Shown piece after piece: positions 59,966-64,000 of a stretch of 64,000 nucleotides of DNA. The number at the start of each line of letters is the position of its first letter. Position 1 is the first letter of the stretch. Under the pieces are notes generated by a model. The model did no database searches, was not told the origin of the DNA, and worked only from the letters and a program-made list of their open reading frames with translations. Origin of the DNA: Asticcacaulis endophyticus (GTDB lineage Bacteria > Pseudomonadota > Alphaproteobacteria > Caulobacterales > Caulobacteraceae); the NCBI RefSeq assembly GCF_014652575.1, contig NZ_BMZB01000001.1, positions 1,045,722-1,109,721 on the forward strand, given 5' to 3'. The position numbers and the translations under genes are program-made.

Positions 59966-60898
59966 TTAATCCGCCGTAGTCCCACGCGACACATATTGAC
60001 CCAGCATGGCCACCAGACGGTCCAGAATAAACCCGACCATGCCGACCCACATCAGGGCGACGATGATGTCGGACATGCGCGACGAATTATACTGATCCCA
60101 GATGAAGAAGCCGATCCCGACCCCACCCAGCAGCATTTCTGAGGCGACAATGGCCAGCCAGCTCATACCTACCCCGATGCGCAGACCCGTGAATATATGC
60201 GGAGTGGCGGCGGGCAGCATGATCTGGAAAAAGAACTCAACCGGATGCAGGCGCAATACCTTGGCGACATTTAGGTAGTCCTGCGGGATATTGCGCACAC
60301 CGACCGCCGTATTGATGACAATCGGCCAGATCGAGGTGATGAAAATGACAAACAAGGCCGAAGGTTCCGCTTCACGAAGGGCCGCCAGCGAAATCGGCAG
60401 CCAGGCCAGCGGCGGCACGGTGCGAAAGACCTGAAAGATCGGATCAAGGCCCTTACGCGCCAGATCGACCGTGCCGATGAATGCGCCCAACAGCACGCCC
60501 GCAATCGCCGCCAGACCAAAGCCGATCCCTACCCGGCTGAGCGAGGTCATGACATGCCAGAACAGGCCTTTGTCGACCCCGCCGCGATCATAGAACGGGT
60601 TGAAAATCAGTTCCTGAGATTCCATCAGCACCATAGATGGCGCCGGCAGACCGCCCGGAAAGGCGTTGGCGATCACTTCCCAGATCAGCAGGAAGGCGGC
60701 AATGGTCAGGGCTGGCATCAGCCAGGTCGAGACCTTATCCGCAAACTTACGCAGCTTGGCGGCATTGATCTGCTTTTGCTGGGCGAGCGCGATCGGGTCA
60801 CGTGGGGTGGCACGCGCGGGTACAGGCGAGGCCTCTTTGGTGTGAGTCTCTGGCACAGATGCCTCCCCGGTTACCAGTTTAGGTGTATCGAAAGCCAT
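59966..60898 (-). CDS. nrtB: Nitrate ABC transporter permease
   Basis: 310 aa. N-terminal 60 residues polar (Pro/Thr/Glu), then about six transmembrane segments with the permease loop EAEPSALFVIFITSIWPIVINTAVGVRNIPQDYLNVAKVL (EAA-type region, quoted in part by family). BPD_transp_1 fold of the NrtB/SsuC/TauC group. Forms the channel for the NrtA-NrtC system; 14 bases after nrtA. Confidence 0.92.
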   Translation of the reverse strand: MAFDTPKLVTGEASVPETHTKEASPVPARATPRDPIALAQQKQINAAKLRKFADKVSTWLMPALTIAAFLLIWEVIANAFPGGLPAPSMVLMESQELIFNPFYDRGGVDKGLFWHVMTSLSRVGIGFGLAAIAGVLLGAFIGTVDLARKGLDPIFQVFRTVPPLAWLPISLAALREAEPSALFVIFITSIWPIVINTAVGVRNIPQDYLNVAKVLRLHPVEFFFQIMLPAATPHIFTGLRIGVGMSWLAIVASEMLLGGVGIGFFIWDQYNSSRMSDIIVALMWVGMVGFILDRLVAMLGQYVSRGTTAD

Positions 60899-60912
60899 GT
60901 CAGGTCTCCGCG

Positions 60913-62199
60913 TTAAGCCAGTTTCTTGATCGGCTGGCTGTTAAGGTAGGCGGCAGGGTTAGCCGGATCGAAGACCTTGCCATCGAAGAATTTCTCGACA
61001 CCGCGTGAGTCTGAGGCCGGGGTCTTGATGCCGTATTGCTTGGCCACTTCGCGCCACAGGTCAGCGCGGTTGACCTTGTTCACCAGCGCCTGCGTATTCA
61101 CCGCATCATCGATAATGCCCCAGCGCTTGTTCTCAGTGACAAACCAGGCGTCGTGCGACTTAAACGGGAAGGCGGCGAAATCGGCCCAGAACTTCATCAG
61201 GTGCGGTGAACCCGTGACATTGCGGCCATCGCCATAATTGATCTTGCCCTGAAGGCGCGGGACAATATCGTTTATCGGCACATTGATGTACTGACGGCCC
61301 GCGGCGATAGCGCACATGGCCTGACGGTTGGCGTCGCACCACTGGGCCGCTTCCATGCAGGCCGCGATCAAAGCCTTGGCAGCATTTGGGTATTTATCAA
61401 CCCAATCAGCGCGCATCCCCAAGGCTTTTTCAGGATGGTTCATCCAGATTTCAGACGTTGTGGTGGCGGTATAGCCGATCTTTTGATTGACCAGTTGACC
61501 GTTCCACGGCTCACCCACGCAGAAGGCATCTTGCGTGCCAGCCTTCATATTGGCGACCATCTGGGGCGGCGGAATGACGATGGTTGAGCAATCCGTATCA
61601 GGGTTCACGCCCGCCGCCGCCAGCCAGTAGCGCAGCCACAGGTCATGGGTGCCGCCGCGATAGGTCATGGCGACCTTGGCCATATTGCCCGCGGCTTTCA
61701 TCTGGGCGAACTTGGCCTTAAGGCCAGACGCGTTCAGGCCGACGGAGACGCTTTTCAGGTCGTTGCCGACGCTGATGCCCTGACCATTGGTGTTTAGGCG
61801 GGCCAGAATATACATCGGGGTCGGGCGGGCACCCACACCCAGCGTAAACTGATACGGCATAGGCGACAGGATGTGGGCACCGTCGATGCCGCCGCCCTTA
61901 GAGCCCAGCACGATATTGTCGCGGGTAGCACCCCATGAGGCCTGTTTCAGCACCTCAACATCGGGCATGCCGTACTTGGCGAACAGGCCGCGTTCCTTGG
62001 CGATAATGAGCGGGGAGGCATCGGTCAGGGCAATAAAGCCCAGACGGGCCGAGGCCACTTCCGGCCCCTTTCCGGCCGCCCAGGCCCCGGACGGCAGGGC
62101 CAGCTTGGCGGCGGCCAGCGTCAGGGCCGCGCCGGTCAGGAGCGTGCGGCGTGAGGGCTGGATGTCAGCCGCGACAGCTTTGGATTTGATATCAGTCAT
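60913..62199 (-). CDS. nrtA: Nitrate-binding periplasmic protein, Tat-exported
   Basis: 428 aa from ATG 62199; the longer frame overlaps the porin gene. Tat signal QPSRRTLLTGAALTLAAAK, cut near GAWAAGK. Mature CmpA/NrtA family: GFIALTDASPLIIAKERGLFAKYG, HILSPMPYQFTLG, AFCVGEPWNGQLV, and C-terminal NRADLWREVAKQYG. Binds nitrate (or nitrite/bicarbonate in relatives) and delivers it to NrtB. Ends in ASD...KFFDGKVFDP, a motif repeated in the partial gene at the window end. Confidence 0.94.
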   Translation of the reverse strand: MTDIKSKAVAADIQPSRRTLLTGAALTLAAAKLALPSGAWAAGKGPEVASARLGFIALTDASPLIIAKERGLFAKYGMPDVEVLKQASWGATRDNIVLGSKGGGIDGAHILSPMPYQFTLGVGARPTPMYILARLNTNGQGISVGNDLKSVSVGLNASGLKAKFAQMKAAGNMAKVAMTYRGGTHDLWLRYWLAAAGVNPDTDCSTIVIPPPQMVANMKAGTQDAFCVGEPWNGQLVNQKIGYTATTTSEIWMNHPEKALGMRADWVDKYPNAAKALIAACMEAAQWCDANRQAMCAIAAGRQYINVPINDIVPRLQGKINYGDGRNVTGSPHLMKFWADFAAFPFKSHDAWFVTENKRWGIIDDAVNTQALVNKVNRADLWREVAKQYGIKTPASDSRGVEKFFDGKVFDPANPAAYLNSQPIKKLA

Positions 62200-62228
62200 G
62201 GTGGTAAAGTCCTTCAAAGTCTTCGCGG

Positions 62229-63476
62229 TTAAAGCTTGTATTCGAGACCGACCCACAGCTTGGTGCGGGAGGCGGGGGCGGCGGTGTTGGCGCGCTCAAA
62301 ATCAGCATATTTCAGCATCAGGCTGAGGTTTTTGGTCAGGCCTGCGGTCGCCAGCGCATCCCATTCCGTGCCCAATGCCTGACCCGTGCGTTCGGTTTCA
62401 AGGTCGCGGTAAATGACCGTAAAGGTCGGATTCATCAGCCACGGCACCTTGGTGTGAGTGGCGGCGATCAGGCTGAAATTCATGTCCTTGATGCCATTGA
62501 CGTGGGTCTTGTTGCCGCCATTGGCCGAGAACACATCCGACCAGCCCTGAAACGCATGGACCATCCCCAGCGGTGTTATGAAGCCCTGCGTGCCGTTGCC
62601 TTCCAGCACTTCGTAGTTCAGTTTGGCGGTGAAAATGTCGTAGGTCGCGCTGACATCAGCCGAATATTGCGCCAGTTTGAAGTCGGCCGGATTGTTGGCG
62701 TAGTCCTTTTGTTCGGCATATTGCGCCGCATAGGCCAGCTTGAACATCGAGGCCCACAGGCTGCCGGTCGCGCGCACCCCGTAGGTATTGGTCGAAGAGG
62801 CGGCGGCATTATCGAACTCAAGCGCGTAGTCAAAGGCTTGTAGTTTCAGGGCTTCTGACACCGAATAGGTGGCGTTGAGGACGTGGGAGTTGGAATCCCA
62901 GTCGCGCGCTTCGGCTAAGATCCGGTTGACCTGGTTGATATAGGCGTAGGTCAGCTTTAGCTTGCCAAAGGCGGTATCAATACGGGCGGCGTCAAAGGTC
63001 TGCTCATCCTGTCGCCAGCCGACGGTGCCGATAAAGCGCTGATCATCAAGGGCAATGCGCTGACGCCCAACGGTGATGGTCGTGTAGGCCGTCGGCGTCC
63101 AGGTCAGTTGCAGGCGGTTGACCTCGGTCACTTCCGGATCGGCAACGACCGGATAGGCGATCTTGCCGTTCAGGTTTGAGTTGTAGTCGTCCTGAAGCGC
63201 GCGGACATCTTCGATTTCAGCCAGTAACTTGAACCCCTTAAACTCACCCGACTGAAAGCCGGCGCGGTTGCGCCATGTCACGGCATTGCCTTCACGCAAG
63301 CCGGGTTGATCGACGTTTTCATACCTCAGACGCGATTCGAGTATAGGCTTTGAAGCCTGTAGTGCCTCAGTAATCGTATCCTCGGCGAAAGATGAGGTTG
63401 AGATGCCAGCACATGTTAATGCAGTGGTCGCGCAGAAAAAAAGGCGCAAGTTCCCGATAGGCTTAAGTTTTGCCAC
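62229..63476 (-). CDS. Alginate-export-family outer-membrane porin, nitrate locus
   Basis: 415 aa from GTG 63476 with GGGG 9 bases upstream; a TTG at 63491 lies only 10 bases after the leader T-run. Signal peptide LRLFFCATTALTCAGISTSSFAE. Beta-barrel pattern with TTITVGRQRIALDDQRFIGT, WRQDEQTFDAAR and a C-terminal KLWVGLEYKL strand ending in an aromatic-Lys-Leu. Alginate_exp proteins form outer-membrane channels; here position as the first gene of the nrt operon suggests nitrate passage. Preceded by an ANTAR-type leader. Confidence 0.88.
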   Translation of the reverse strand: MAKLKPIGNLRLFFCATTALTCAGISTSSFAEDTITEALQASKPILESRLRYENVDQPGLREGNAVTWRNRAGFQSGEFKGFKLLAEIEDVRALQDDYNSNLNGKIAYPVVADPEVTEVNRLQLTWTPTAYTTITVGRQRIALDDQRFIGTVGWRQDEQTFDAARIDTAFGKLKLTYAYINQVNRILAEARDWDSNSHVLNATYSVSEALKLQAFDYALEFDNAAASSTNTYGVRATGSLWASMFKLAYAAQYAEQKDYANNPADFKLAQYSADVSATYDIFTAKLNYEVLEGNGTQGFITPLGMVHAFQGWSDVFSANGGNKTHVNGIKDMNFSLIAATHTKVPWLMNPTFTVIYRDLETERTGQALGTEWDALATAGLTKNLSLMLKYADFERANTAAPASRTKLWVGLEYKL

Positions 63477-63500
63477 TTTTAATATCCCCAATGTGTGAGC

Positions 63501-63560
63501 AAAAAAAAACGCCTCAAGAATTTTTCACACCGAAACCCGATGCGATCAAAACTTGAGACG
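63501..63560 (-). terminator. Leader terminator before the porin gene
   Basis: CGTCTCAAG / CTTGAGGCG (one G-U pair) with a long A/T-rich loop and a run of nine T on the minus strand. Long loop makes it weaker on paper, in line with a conditional terminator. Confidence 0.75.
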
Positions 63561-63629
63561 TCACTGTCTTTATGATGGAGGTTTAAACGCCGTCCTTGGC
63601 GAATAAGAATACTTTAGCCATCCTTGGCT
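63501..63629 (-). promoter_or_regulatory. ANTAR (NasT/NasR) antitermination leader of the porin-nrt operon
   Basis: Minus strand: hairpin 1 AGCC-AAGGAT-GGCT (63616-63629), 14-base linker, hairpin 2 CGCC-AAGGAC-GGCG (63588-63601), then a terminator with stem CGTCTCAAG / CTTGAGGCG (63510-63560) and nine T. Both loops are hexamers with A at 1 and G at 4. The loop cores (AAGGAY) differ from those before nirB (AATGAK) but obey the same rule. Confidence 0.88.
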
Positions 63630-63823
63630 GTACTGTAAGCCTCATCCTGATTTTTCATTTCGTCAATGGAAATTCGTGCATTTGCGAAATATTTTTCATA
63701 TCAGGCGGTGCGGTGCAGCAAAAATGTCACGAAAGGGTCATCAAAACCGTCATTCTTAAGGCTTTGCGACCCTTGCGGACAAAGCGCCAAAGTGGTTTCG
63801 TTTGAAATTAAAGCCCTGATCGG

Positions 63824-64000
63824 TCAGGCACTGCGGAAAATGCCGCCGTCAAACAACTCATTGGCCGGCATTAAAATGGGGTTGGGTGAGGCGTCCAGCG
63901 TCCACGGCACCGGCTCGCCGCCCTCGGTTTTTTCATCGGTTGTGGGAATATCGAGCCCCAGAGACGCCGCCGCCTGCCGCCACAGGTCGGGGCGGTAGAT
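63824..64000 (-). CDS. nasS: C-terminal end of an NrtA/NasS-type nitrate-binding protein
   Basis: 58 residues and the stop are inside; the rest lies past the window edge. The frame reads YRPDLWRQAAASLGLDIPTTD, then an acidic/Pro-rich stretch, and ends NELFDGGIFRSA, matching NrtA in this window (NRADLWREVAKQYG ... KFFDGKVFDP). Upstream of the nrt operon on the same strand, in a locus with ANTAR leaders, the most likely identity is the cytoplasmic nitrate sensor NasS that holds NasT. A second transporter binding protein cannot be excluded. Confidence 0.7.
   Translation of the reverse strand: MYRPDLWRQAAASLGLDIPTTDEKTEGGEPVPWTLDASPNPILMPANELFDGGIFRSA

Larger units (their letters stand above)
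63477..63823. other. Intergenic region between the porin gene and the partial NrtA/NasS-like gene
   Basis: 347 bases without a gene. It contains the ANTAR-type leader (63501-63629) and a more upstream AT-rich part where I could not identify a convincing promoter. Confidence 0.75.

Noticed and set aside
63596-63998. Plus-strand open frames at the right edge
   Set aside because: No ribosome site or domain; the minus strand carries the ANTAR leader and the C-terminus of an NrtA-like gene.
1-64000. CRISPR arrays, prophage, IS elements, tRNA or rRNA genes
   Set aside because: No regularly spaced repeats, transposase, integrase, or tRNA-like cloverleaf was found by reading either strand.

Overview
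The window is chromosomal DNA of a GC-rich alphaproteobacterium, most likely a member of the Caulobacterales (Asticcacaulis/Caulobacter-like). This rests on large TonB-dependent receptors of the Caulobacter/Xanthomonas type, receptor-linked tryptophan-halogenase-family genes, FixJ-type response regulators, Fur-like TGCGAAT-N-ATTNGCA sites and a NasT-type nitrate assimilation locus. Genes are dense on both strands, many with ATGA start/stop overlaps. I saw no tRNA, rRNA, CRISPR array, transposase or phage gene. The assignment is inferred from gene content only.

Left third (1-26.8 kb): a BI-1 membrane protein cut by the window edge; a Tat-exported PhoD phosphatase; a DUF1993 protein; an unknown membrane protein paired with a GH19 lysozyme/chitinase; a nu-class GST; a phasin-like protein; an SDR/FeS-photolyase/DUF2256 operon; and YbaK. 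A putatively iron-controlled operon follows (PepSY membrane protein, DUF2271 protein with a covalent-flavin motif, ApbE, flavodoxin reductase). Then come metE behind a cobalamin riboswitch plus an operator-like palindrome, a sensor kinase/FixJ regulator/single receiver operon, two SMR transporters with a guanidine-III riboswitch in front of the Gdx member, a tandem degenerate receiver protein, a kinase/aldo-keto reductase pair, and a D-alanine catabolism unit (alr-dadA with a divergent Lrp regulator).

Middle (26.8-47 kb): a minus-strand group (1040-aa TonB receptor, two flavin-dependent halogenases, Tat-exported alpha/beta hydrolase) with a divergent LacI regulator and a matching palindromic operator. 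Next is an iron acquisition region (tonB, DUF4198 protein, Fiu-like siderophore receptor, PiuC-type dioxygenase, FMN alpha-hydroxy-acid oxidase), with Fur-like boxes in front of tonB and the receptor. A LuxR solo with all six ligand-pocket residues, an M14 carboxypeptidase and a GGDEF-EAL protein follow.

Right third (46.8-64 kb): molybdenum cofactor genes (moaD, moaA, moaB, moeA, mobA) lead into nitrate assimilation: nirB-nirD-nasA-cobA-mobA, a divergent PP2C-phosphatase/Ser-Thr-kinase fusion, and porin-nrtA-nrtB-nrtC. The last 177 bases hold the end of an NrtA/NasS-type gene. Both nitrate operons start with a leader carrying two hexaloop hairpins with A at loop position 1 and G at position 4, followed by an intrinsic terminator. 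This is the signature of an ANTAR (NasT/NasR) antitermination target, and it makes the locus a two-leader nitrate regulon. Moco synthesis, siroheme synthesis (cobA) and cofactor attachment (mobA) are thus physically tied to the reductases that need them.
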